A stretch of 64,000 nucleotides of DNA from Isoetes taiwanensis (lineage: Eukaryota > Streptophyta > Lycopodiopsida > Isoetales > Isoetaceae), in contig JAJEKV010000046.1 in the NCBI GenBank assembly GCA_021234155.1, positions 6,329,012 to 6,393,011 on the forward strand, read 5' to 3'. The notes under the pieces are model-generated. The model was not told where the DNA came from. It did not search any database and worked only from the letters and a program-made list of their open reading frames with translations. Within the stretch, counting starts at the first letter, position 1. Each line of letters opens with the position of its first letter. The position numbers and the translations under genes are program-made. Below, one piece after another: positions 21,441 to 32,250 of this stretch.

Positions 21441-23158
21441 ATGGCCAGTCGCATCAATCTCAAGATGCAGTTGCCAGGTGCACCAGTTGCTTTGGGTGCC
21501 GAATTAATGGATATTGGCAAATACGACCTCATTGTTGGTATGGAATTCTTGGCATCTGCAAAGGCCAATATAGACTGCGAGAAACGGGAAGTTACCTTCA
21601 ACGCATCTAATGGAGCCCGCGTGACTATAAAAGGTGAACCATTTAGCCCTATTATGCAGTCTATGTCCATCAGGCAGTTAGATAAAGCTATATGCAAGGA
21701 AAAGCTCCTCTGCGTCATTAGACTTGCCTCCATTGAGTCAGATGCTAAACAGAAGCAAGTAATCGATACCTTGCCAGAGGGGATTGCTGATCTTCTCCGA
21801 GAATTTGGTGATCTTTTCCCAGATGAGATCCAGAAGCTTCCTCCTTTTAGAGGGGTAGAATGTGAGATAGCTCTAGAGCCATGTACTAAGCCTACCAGCA
21901 AGGCCCCGTACCGTATGAGTCCCCCAGAGTTGGCAAAGCTTAAGAAGCAACTTCAGGATTTACTAAACCTAGGTTTCATTCGACCTAGTGTTTCGCCTTT
22001 GGTGCTCCTATTCTTTTTGTTACAAAAAAGGATGGCTCCTTGAGGATGTGTATTGATTATCGGCAACTCAACAAGCATACCATCAAGAATCGCTATGCTT
22101 TGCCTAGAGCAGCTGATCTAATGGACCAGTTGCAAGGGGCCAAGTATTCCTCAAAGATTGATCTACGCTCCGGATACCATCAGATAAGGATTAAAGAGGA
22201 GGACATCCATAAATCTGCTTTTCGCACTAGGTATGGGCATTATGAGTTTACCGTTATGCCTTTTGGATTAACCAATGCCCCTGCAACGTTTATGCGATTA
22301 ATGAATGATGTCTTCCGACAATACTTGGATGATTTTGTTGTTATTTTCTTTGACGACATTCTCATCTATAGTAAGACCCTAGAGGAGCATGAGAAACATC
22401 TTCGGTTGGCCCTACAAAAGCTAAGACGTCATCAGCTCTTTGCCAAGTTCTCTAAGTGCAAGTTTGCCACTCCGAAGGTCGATTATTTGGGCCATGTCAT
22501 TTCGGCAGAGGGAATTGCTACAGATACGGCAAAGATAGAGGCCGTAAGGGAATGGCCTATTCCAGGAAATGTTTCCGAGGTCCGAAGTTTCTTGGGATTA
22601 GCAGGTTATTATCGGAAATTTGTAAAGGATTTTGCAAAGATTGCAGCACCTCTTACAAATCTTACAAAGCATGAGAAAGTGAAGGATTGGATGGAACACT
22701 GGAAGGCAAAGGTTCAGGGGAGTTTCCAGCAGCTTAAAGATGCCTTAACGTCAGCACCAGTTCTCACATTGCCCGATCCTGAAAAGGACAAATTAGTGGC
22801 AACGGATGCCAGTAAGATTGCCACCGATGGAGTCCTAATGCAGGAGGGGAGGGTTATTGCCTATGATTCAAAGAAAATGAACGAGACGGAGCAGCGATAC
22901 CCTACCCATGATCAGGAATTGTTAGCAGTTGTCCGTGCCTTGCGGATATGGAGACACTACCTTCTTGGTAGAAGATTCTAGTTGGATACGGATCATCAAA
23001 GTCTCCGTTATTTATCCATCCAGCCGAATCTCAACCTCCGTCAGAGAAGATGGATGGAATTCTTGGAGGAGTATGATTTTGAGATTATGTATAAACTTGA
23101 AAAGCACAATGTGGTTGCGGATGCGTTGTCACGCCATCCCTTGGTAACCCGAACCCAT
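21441..23158 (+). pseudogene. Gypsy reverse transcriptase and RNase H
   Basis: The C-terminal end of protease and the RT linker (KAPYRMSPPELAKLKKQL) are followed by a one-base frameshift near 22000. RT then reads [20 protein letters not shown] (motif A), [10 protein letters not shown] and [10 protein letters not shown] (catalytic DD). RNase H begins at ATDASK (22800), with its later part TDHQSLRYL and VVADALSRHP. An in-frame TAG at 22979-22981 cuts RNase H. The catalytic residues of RT are present. Confidence 0.9.
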
Positions 23159-23159
23159 T

Positions 23160-24720
23160 GTAATGCAATTTCTACACTCACCAGTGAGTTTGGGAAACAG
23201 ATGGAACAGACCTTGGCCACGGATCCCGAGTTCCGTGAAGTTTGGGATAGTTTGGCTAAGGAAGCTCGCACAGATAAGGAGCGTGAAGCTTTCCGTTCGT
23301 ATAAGAAAGAAGGCAACTTGTTATATTATAAGGATAAGTTGTGTGTACCTGAGACTTCAGGAGTCCGTAAGCTCATTCTCCATGACACACACAACAGCCC
23401 TATAGCTGGACACGCATGTTTTATGAAAACCTACTTTAAGATTCGCTCCAGCTATTTCTGGCCTTCTATGAAAAAGGACATTGCCAGGTACATTAAGCAG
23501 TATCAGGTGTGTCAGCAAACGAAAGTTGAGCAGTTAAGGATTCCAGGCGAGTTGCAAACTCTGGATGTGCCCAATGCTAAATGGGAAGTGATAACCATGG
23601 ATTTCATTGTGGGCCTTCCACGTACTCTCCGTGGATATGATGCGTTAATGGCAGTGGTCGACAAATTGTCGAAAATGGCTCATTTCTAGCCATGTCGTAC
23701 CACCGATACAACCTTCGATACTGCTCTACTATTTGTCAAGGAGATCTTCAGATTACATGGAATGCCACAGGTTATTATATCCGACCCAAATTCGTAAGTG
23801 CATTCTGGAAAGATTTCTTTGCCACCATCCAGACCAAGCTTGCTATGAGTACGGCATATCATCCTCAAACAGATGGTCAGACAGAGCGTACCAATCGCAT
23901 TATAGAAGATATGCTAAGAGGTTATGTATGGAGTAAGCAATCACAATGGGCTGACTATATTTATCTAGTCGAGTTCGCCTACAACAGCATGAAACAGGAA
24001 TCTTCTAGAATGTCTCCCTTTATGATAAATTATGGTTATCAATGTCTTACTCCAGATACATGGCATAACCCCGTTTCTAAAGTGGAGGTTTCACAACAAC
24101 TCCTCTTGGAGATGCAAGCTCTGGTCGAAGAAGTTCGTGGGTACTTATTAGCTGCACGCAGCCATCAGAAGAGTGTAGCCGATAAGCACAGGACCCCACG
24201 CATTTTCCAGGTGGGCGAATCAGTTTGGCTTAAGATTAAGGTAAAACAAGCCAAGCTTAAGATTGGCAACTGCAAGAAGTTGACACCCAGATGGGCTGGG
24301 CCATTCAAAATTATTGAGCGTGTTGGAGAGCAGGCATACCGCTTGGATTTGCCGCCCCGCTTGAAGATCCACAAGGTCTTTCACGTGAGTCTTCTGAAAC
24401 AACACACCCCTGATCCAGACGAGGTTTTGGATACCCCAACCCTCCTAGAAATGACAGAGGAGCAGCTAAAGATAGTGCATGAAGCTCTTCTTGATCGGGC
24501 TTATAAACAAACCAGAAGGACTCAAATGTTGCAATACTTGGTTAAGTGGAAGCACTTACCAGTTGAGGATGCTACCTGGGTGATGAAGATAGACCTTGAG
24601 AAGCACTATCCGGACTTCATGCAGGAATCTCAAGGCCGCACCATCAACGATGCGATCAACCCCGCAGCCGGCGGTAAGCTTGGAAGCTTGATTGCCAAGA
24701 GTAGCGCTCTAGAGGGCTAG
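23160..24720 (+). pseudogene. Gypsy integrase with chromodomain-like C-terminus
   Basis: The H2C2 zinc region reads LHDTHNSPIAGH and then KQYQVCQQTK, in which the first Cys of CxxC is Tyr. The core has WEVITMDFIVGLP (first Asp), ISDPN (second Asp) and HPQTDGQTERTN (Glu). A TAG at 23687-23689 and a frameshift near 23785 break it. After the GPFKI/VFHVSLLK segment comes QYLVKWKHLPVEDATW, a chromodomain-like block that can direct insertion to heterochromatin, and the frame ends at 24720. Confidence 0.88.
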
Positions 24721-25252
24721 ATGCATCGTAAATAATAATAGTTACCGATGATGAAATCACCTTGTGTTCTCTAGGACGTGGTGTACTGTCAATGTTGACC
24801 TGTCCACGACTTGCTTGGAGAGCATATAGTTAATAGGCTGCGTTCATCCCGGCTATAATGGGAACTTGACCATTCCCTATGCGGCAATGAATTGCCAACC
24901 ATAGACATGATAGGTTCCCTGTTAAATAGGATTTTCTTTTCGTTATTATAGGGGGTGGTCCCTTCAACCACAATCTAATTATATATACTGATATACTGAC
25001 ATGTGCAGGCCAGTGAGCAGTACGTGACCTGCCCATGTTAGAGGGTTGCTGATGGCCCGAATTCTTCAGTTTTATTTTGTCTACATGTCTTGTTTTGTTG
25101 TTACTCTGATGCTCATATTGGACTTCGGTCCTTGAACTTTTTGCATATGATAATCATGTGAAATGCACCTCGGTGCTTAAACTGTTTTAAACTTTAAAGT
25201 TTTAATATATTACCTTCGAAAATAAGGAATTACCTTCCTTCATAATGTTATA
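24721..25252 (+). other. 3' internal region of the gypsy element up to the Helitron
   Basis: Untranslated or decayed sequence between the integrase stop and the Helitron insertion site. After removing the Helitron it joins 31738-31809, which ends in a reading frame with AEDSINSKEGRM immediately before the LTR, a tail often seen at the pol end of plant gypsy elements. Confidence 0.5.
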
Positions 25253-27363
25253 CTAGAAACGTGTGCCCGGCGATGCCGGGCATTAGCCATGGACGTGCAA
25301 AATGGGAGGCGCAATGGAGTTCGTAAGAAGAATAGAATGTCTAGGGCCAGCTCACCAGTCAGGGAAGGTTAGAGGTTAGTTAAAGACGATGCAAAGGAAA
25401 TGCCTACCCGTTGTTCATAGTGCTGATTATCTTCGAGCCAATTACCTCTGCAATAGTCTTCCAAGTTGAAGGTTAATTGGTTAGTCTATTATATTGAATT
25501 CCATAATGGCCCCGCGTCATTATCCACTCGAGGACATCCACTCGAGGACATGCAACGTAACATGAATGGAGACATGATCATAGAGCATTGTTCGTCTAGC
25601 GTGTAGATATCATAAACAATTGGAGGTCTTCAGTGTAGGTGTTAAACATACTATTCTATTTCTATTCTTTGTATTATGATGGCAATATTAGCAGCAAATA
25701 ATGTTATCAACAAATATGTGCCTATTGAATATATCATTCTTTGTATTATTGAAGTCAAATATTGTTTGTAAATTTCATATGCAGACATGCTTAGAAGTTC
25801 CTTGAGGAATTGCAATGGGAGAAGAGACATATTGAAGACTAACTTGCTAAAAGAACTGGATACAAAAGGGCAATCTATACATTTCCTATCAATAATACAC
25901 ATTGTGTCTTCTTAGAACAATTGCTTGTAGAGGGTTATGTTTGTCGAAATTGAACTAATCTTTAATATGCATGTAGAAAATATTCAAAAATATATTGGGT
26001 GTTTTTAATGTTTTTCATACATCATCCAACGTTTTTGAACCCTACGTCTTAATCCTGCATGCTCAAGTCAAGCTATTGAACCCCATGTCTTAACACACTA
26101 TCACAAAAAGGGTTTCTAAACATGGGTTATTGCTTAGCCGCTCTTGGTTTCTCCCAGCTCTATCCATGACTGCTCCAAAAGCTCCCTGATATAACTCTAT
26201 ATATTATATTATTACATGCACAGAATTCAAAACCAATGGGGTTGCACCTTGTAGAATCCACTGCTGCTACTTTGCAAAAACATAGATGATTGAGAGCACT
26301 TTATAGGCAAGAAGAAGAGCTCTATATGTGCATTCTACATGATTATACATGACACATGTACTCGTTCGATAATGAAATAAAATAAACCAGCCTACTTTTT
26401 TTATGCAAGGCATATAATATTTGATTATAGGTTCAACATTTATAGCTTTAAATTATCTGCACAACAAACCAAATAATCTCACTAAAACGTTTTAATAACT
26501 TTCTTTCTGTTATATGCATCTCATACATCCTTGTCACATGCTTACCAGAGCTACTATAGTTCTCACATGTTGCATGTATGCGTCTCGACCATACAGATTA
26601 CCATTCAACTGCATTCACAATTTTCAAACAATAAAATCAAAACAGTAAAATCAACTTTGAAGTACTTTGCAAAAACATATGTATTTATGCAATTTCTAGT
26701 TAACAATATGGATTCACTATAGATTGGGCAACAATTCATGGATATGATAGTCATACCAAAGTGCATAAAATAAAACATAAAATAGTGTCAAATATCAAAT
26801 ATGAATGTTGGGAACGTACCTAGAGCCAAAACAAAGCAAGTCCTGCATATTAGCATTTCAATGACATAGCTCATAATCTAGTACAACTTTAGAATGAGTG
26901 CATATTTGTGGCACATAGAAAATCAAAGAAACCAAAACAAAAGACTTAACGAAAAAACCGTATTTGGTTCTGATACATCGGGAGGATTCAGCTTGTAAAT
27001 CTGTCTGAACGTCCAGAAGAGTCTCAGAGAGAAGATTAGAAATGCCTCAAATTCTATATGGTATTCCATTGACACGAAACAGCAAACCTCTTGCACGTTC
27101 CTAATAGCTTCCAAGCAAAACTTGATCTCCAATTATGTAGATCAAAAGTTGTATTAAAATCCGCTGCCAGATTAACGACAGCAATAAAATTGGATAGAAG
27201 GAAAAAAAGACTGACATTCTTAATGCAGACATTTCCAAAATACACCAGCATGCAAATACCAAATTTTGTTAAGCACATTGCAGACCACTCCCAAAATACA
27301 CCAGCATGCATCATGTAGCTCTAATATGTAAGTAGCACATAAGCAGAAAATATATAAAGTATA

Positions 27364-27627
27364 GGCTTCGTTTAGTCTAGTGGTAACACACTAGGTCTAG
27401 CAACTATAGGTCTCGAGTTCGAGATCGCCCAGAATCGCACTCTGAACTGTTGGGTGTCAAAACCCACAGATGCAATGTAAAGTGGTTGGGGGCAGGGCCC
27501 AACCAAGCAATGTAGTGTGGTGTGTGGTCACATGTCCAGTTGGATGCTGCCTAGTGGCGTGACGTTAAAATACTATCTGTTGGATGCTGCCTAGTGGCGT
27601 GACGTTAAAATACTATCTATCTATCTT
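27364..27627 (+). mobile_element. tRNA-derived SINE
   Basis: It starts GGCTTCGTTTAGTCTAGTGG with an A-box-like TAGTCTAGTGG (27372) and a B-box-like GAGTTCGAGATC (27415). An unrelated body and a tail ACTATCTATCTATC follow. The last 40 bases before the tail are tandemly duplicated (27541-27580, 27581-27620). It is not a tRNA gene, because no cloverleaf 3' half or acceptor pairing follows the B box. Confidence 0.75.
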
Positions 27628-28151
27628 TAAGTTCACTGCCAATCAAAAATTAAGTACCTCATGAAGGTTGCATGGATCTAACTTCACTAATTCGTCTCAT
27701 TCTTGTATCCTGCAAACATGAAAAAGATTATTACACAATCAACCTACTGATATTCTTGAAAAGAAGCCAGATAAATATTTTGAGCATGAAATTCAATAAA
27801 GTAGTACCTCAAAGTGGTGAACTATTTGAAGCTTGACATCCAGTGGCATATATTCGACCATTCTGGTATTCTGGTATTGGACTGTGCTACCTTGTATAGC
27901 AGAAGGCAGGCATAAAAAACAACCTATTCAAGTAGCATAAAAAAAAAAATACCATATTTTGCTACGCACATTGCAAAACTCTCCGAACATGATTGGAAGA
28001 TGTACCTGCAGGAATATTCATCATGCCACTCAGGGGTTACAAAAGATATTAGCCTGCACCGAAGCTGCTTCATAACAGAACAGAAATTCTCATCTTCATA
28101 TTTACCTCCTGCAGCTATGAAAACACCAGAAACTCCGAAGCATAAGGAATA

Positions 28152-28842
28152 CAATATGGTAGTTGGGTCACAAATTTTGGCGTTTGGTTAATTTAGTGTT
28201 GCCACGTGTTAAACCATTCCATTGCAGAATGGTAATTCGAGTCGCCGATTCCGCATCTCCAGTTTCCATCCGGTTAACGCGGTTAAAAGCAAAGAAATCT
28301 CTGTTTTCTTGTTCAATGCTTGCTCTTTTCCTGTTTGATACTCTGCTTGCTCTGTTTTTCTGTTTGATGCTTGGCAACAGCGATGGCGAAGCTTGGCTTG
28401 GAACGGGTTTGGCTTTGTGTACATCAAGGATCTGAAGGAAGAGGATATTACCTGCCGGATTTGTCTGTATAGGACATTATCTATCGTCTTTTTTTTGCAT
28501 AGGATATAATAAGTCTCAGCACACAGCAAACAAAAGCGAAGGCTTTACTTAGGAACAGGGCTTAGCGAAGCCAAGTGAAGGAATAGATGCTTGGTGAGGG
28601 AAACAGGGCTTGCCGCCAGAGTTTGGAGCTTTTCATCTTGCTTTTTCAAGACGTGAAGATCTTCAACGGCAACGGACTTGCTGCCGGAGTTAGAGCTTCT
28701 GGTTTGGCTCCATTTTTTCAGAACTTGAAGATCTTTCAGGTTTTTAGAGCAAACAGAGCAAACAATTAGCTCCAGCCATAGCCGAACTTCAGCCCCATAG
28801 CCCACGAAGCAGGGAAAAATTTGTTCCCCAACTACCATATTG
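28152..28842. mobile_element. TIR element (MITE-like), 691 bp, inside the Helitron
   Basis: The termini CAATATGGTAGTTGGGTC and its near complement extend through ACAAATTTT as an inverted repeat of about 27 bp with two mismatches (28152-28178, 28816-28842). If the target is TA, the element proper starts TGGTAGTTGGG. There is no transposase. It interrupts an exon-like minus-strand segment that ends at a GTAAAT donor at 28105. Confidence 0.6.
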
Positions 28843-28843
28843 T

Positions 28844-28959
28844 GGCTTCAAGTCACTTGGTCTGCCATTCTGGCATGACCGGTGACCCGCTCCCGGCTAA
28901 CGCCGGTCGCGGGACCCCACCGGTCCATGCCAGAATGGCATCCCAAGTGCCTTGAAGCC
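28844..28959. other. Long near-perfect hairpin, miRNA-precursor-like
   Basis: The arms 28844-28884 and 28918-28959 pair over about 41 bases with three mismatches and one bulge (for example TGCCATTCTGGCATG with CATGCCAGAATGGCA). The loop region forms its own GC-rich stem (CCCG with CGGG, CCGGC with GCCGG). No known plant miRNA sequence is recognisable. It may be a MIRNA-like or siRNA-producing foldback. Confidence 0.55.
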
Positions 28960-29502
28960 ATACATAAAATAAAAGAAGGAACATTATATTAGAAGAAAGA
29001 TTACCATCCCGTTATGTCTGGCATGTCAAGACAGAAGCCAAAGAGGAGAAAATAAATCCTCCAAGTTCCATGGTTCCACCGCCATGCCCTGCAATTTACG
29101 ATTTAGATTTCCAGAAAGCAAATAATTATTGAAAGGTTACATAATGAAAGTTTACGTGATTCAACCAGCAGTCAGAAAGCTTTTCTTGCAAGAAGCCTGC
29201 ACCAAAAAAACCTCCAACACATAAGCATAGAAGCATTCCGTTGGGACTGATTCATAAGTTTTTACTTCAATTCCGGAGCTAAAAATTACAGGAAAGTAGA
29301 GGATAACCATCCCAGATTAAAGGGGCAAAAAGTAAAGGCAACCAATGATTTGCTTTGTGAACATAACAGGAAAGACGTGTACCTCGATTTTTTTTCTTTT
29401 GATATTTTCTGCAACCAAGTTCAAAAATGCGCTTGCTTCCTATAGTTCTGTTGTTAACATTCCTGGAGTGTAACACCAAAACTGAAACAAAGAAGATGTT
29501 AC

Positions 29503-29592
29503 CTGATGCAGATCGATCTGTGTAAATCAGTCTAAATGCCCATGCCAGAGCCTTGCCTACAGTAGAATGACCGAAACTAAGCATGCAGATAT
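29503..29592 (-). pseudogene. Exon-like segment within the Helitron (possible captured gene piece)
   Basis: 90 bases preceded by TTCAG and followed by GTAAC. It is open in the frame that reads SFGHSTVGKALAWAF and LIYTDRSAS. Similar donor-bordered segments lie at about 29156-29235 (LCVGGFFGAGFLQEK) and from 28106 to the TIR element (LCFGVSGVFIAAG). All are on the Helitron's own strand. I cannot name the source gene. Confidence 0.35.
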
Positions 29593-31796
29593 CTGAACCA
29601 CCTAAATTTCACCATATGGTTGAAGGTATTTTGGCCACATTTTGTTCCCGCCATCACGCTGCATTTTGGGGAAAGCTTGCTGAAATTTATTTAAAAGCCC
29701 TCAACATGGAAATGGGTTTAAAAAATTGGGCTTGATACAGTAACATACTTTGAAGATGAGCAAGCATAAACCGCTGGTCCACTGAATTCAAGGATCTTGG
29801 AAAAGGTATTTACCTGCACCGGACATGTCCAGGACCTTACCCTAAAGGGGAAATTTGTATTTGGACCATCTTACATCACTTCACTCCTCTTCTTAATCTA
29901 TCTGCGTCACTTAAAATGTCCAGTGTTGCTGCAAAATTTATCTCTAGCATCTGTTGTCCACATTTTGTCATTCCACTCCACTGTCTCTTCTTCATTTGTG
30001 ATTCAAAACCTACAATGCAAGAGCTTGAGAAGTCAGACGATGGAGGCTAAGACGTGAGACAGAGGAGGGAAACATGGAATAAAAAAAAAGGATTCACCTG
30101 AAATTTAAACTTTTGCTATAGCTCCAAGCTCCAGCCCAAAGCTCCAGGCTCCCAAAATGAAAGCTCCACCCAACACGGTTTGTAGTAACTTCAACCCAAT
30201 CCAACCGGATATAATCATCCACCGCCGTCATAAATAAATATGAGCAGTATAATATGCAGTCAATAATGCTCTTGAACATTTAAGATTATCAACAGGTTCT
30301 TCTCAAAATCCCCCAAAGAATCTTCAAATAAAACCGTTGGACCAAAAACACGCATCTGAACATGGCTTCAAGAACCACTAATAGTTAAGTTTTGCCCTTT
30401 CTTGCTGCAGGCATTTCCCATTACAGGGTGCTCAAATTAAATAAATATAGAAATAAGTACTAAAATTCATACAAAAGATATCGTTTACGTAGTAATGGGA
30501 GGGAAGCTGGTAGTCAGAACAAAGCCCACTTCCAGATGAAACCTTCACAAACTGAGGAAATGTGGATGCAAACAAACAATTAATGTGATCCAACATGGAG
30601 AACTCTGATGTAACTAAAGAGATTTTTATACCGCTTTTCTTATTTAATCTATGTCTTCTGCTCTCCAAGTTCAGGCATCCATGAACGTAGTTGTAAGAGC
30701 TTACAATTTACTTTCCATAGAAATGGGCATTTATCGTGGACTCTTGCGCTCACTGTTAGATTCCAATATCATGGACTGTTGCGCTCACTGTTAGATTCCA
30801 CCTGCGATCATATATACATTCTGGATCAGCATGAAAGCCTTTGCTTAAAACCATGATGATAAGAACTATCAAAATTAGTACTAATCATTGTCTTATTTTG
30901 AGAAGCAGGCATTACATTCAAGCAAACGCTCTAAATAAACATCAACTTTTGTAAGCTTCTTCAAAAAAGAGCATTATTACTTTAAGGACTATCAGAATTT
31001 TGTCGGGTTCTTCAAAAAATCATTCGGTTTTAGAAAACATTTGTAGATGTCTCTAATCTTTACCTGATGTCGTTTGCCTGAATAAACTTGAAATTTACAT
31101 CTCCTTCATCGTCCTGCAGATGGACGGCTGAAACATGGCTGTTTTAGTTGGAATAATGCCATGTAGAGATGCCAAGAACAGGAAATCCAAAGGAGGAGCT
31201 AGCAACCATGTAAAAATCAGCAAGATACGTAGTAATATTAACTGAATAAGTCTGTCCAACACGAACATCCAAAGAATCGTCAAGGCTTTGTTTCAACCAA
31301 AAACATCTTATAGCCACATAGGTTTTAGAATTAATGCAGAACCCATGATATTCTCGACCGATATATGTTTCCTGTAGTTAAACATAAACAAATCAGTCGG
31401 GTTTCTAGAAAATTTGATAGCATGAAAAAATGACAAAGAGTTAGAGATCACCTCTAATGTTGGCCGTTGGAGCTCGTAGTAGTAGGACTCTCTAAAAGCT
31501 GGGGATAAGGTCGAGAATCCGCTTGCTGCATTCTTGTTAGAACTTTCACCGGCGTACCTCGTTCTTGGAAAGGAAAACATAGTGAAAATAAAAGGAAAAC
31601 ACAGTGAAGAGAATGTAGCTTGAAAACAAAAAAAAGCTCCCGCCGAAACCCGCAAGGGGGAAAGGGAACGCCGCATGCGGCGTAACATGCGGCGTTCCCG
31701 CACAAAAACCAAGGCCCTCTCTTTTTAATAAAGAAGATAGAATGGCTAAATGCTATTTTTGTATCTAACCCTAATGCTGAGGACAGCATTAATTCT

Positions 31797-31809
31797 AAGG
31801 AGGGGAGAA
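31797..31809 (+). other. Polypurine tract of the gypsy element
   Basis: AAGGAGGGGAGAA directly before TGTGACG of the 3' LTR; primes plus-strand DNA synthesis. Confidence 0.85.
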
Positions 31810-31972
31810 TGTGACGTTCCAAGTATTTATACGGTATACGTATAAATACATTGACGCGTCACCTAGTATAGATACACCACTATGGGGTATGGTAACCTAG
31901 GGGGTTGACTTAAAAGGGATTAAATAATCATTAAGGATAATAACCTATAATCAAGGAATTAATATTTAAGAA
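31810..31972 (+). repeat. 3' LTR of the gypsy element, left part
   Basis: It matches the first 160 bases of the 5' LTR and stops at the LINE insertion. It ends with the LINE target duplication TAAGAA (31967-31972). Confidence 0.9.
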
Positions 31973-32250
31973 TAGAATAGAATAGAATAGAATATGATTT
32001 TATCGTCCACGGAGACCAACTGGCCTATGGGACCCAAGTACAAAGAGAGAGCAGCAGGCGTATTACTACCAGGATTAAAAAACCCCCGCCCCGAAGGGTT
32101 TTCGGGGGAAAAACCTTAGTAGCAATAAGGATGCTGATATACTGCACAGTTATATACATAATCACAAGTACAACTGAGGTTAATGCCTGGACGGGGGCAT
32201 AACTGAGTCCACAGATCCATTACCTCCCTGAGGTAATGATCCCAACAAGC

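Larger units (their letters stand above)
25253..31737 (-). mobile_element. Non-autonomous Helitron inserted in the gypsy element
   Basis: On the minus strand the 5' end is TCTTCTTTATTAAAAAGAGA (31737 leftwards), preceded by A. The 3' end has an 8-bp hairpin TGCCCGGC-ATC-GCCGGGCA followed by CACGTTTCTAG (ending at 25253), followed by T. TC...CTRR ends, a hairpin about ten bases before the end, insertion between A and T, and no target duplication are the Helitron hallmarks. A second hairpin, GGGAACGCCGCATG paired with CATGCGGCGTTCCC, sits near the 5' end (about 31665-31702). There is no Rep/helicase ORF. The interior has short minus-strand frames bordered by splice-like sites, as expected for captured gene pieces. 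Confidence 0.75.

Noticed and set aside
27364-27436. A tRNA gene
   Set aside because: A- and B-box-like words are present, but no acceptor stem or complete cloverleaf can be formed; the sequence continues into a SINE body and tail.
31308-31712. 134-codon minus-strand ORF at the Helitron 5' end
   Set aside because: It runs through the terminal hairpin sequence and low-complexity stretches; no domain is visible.
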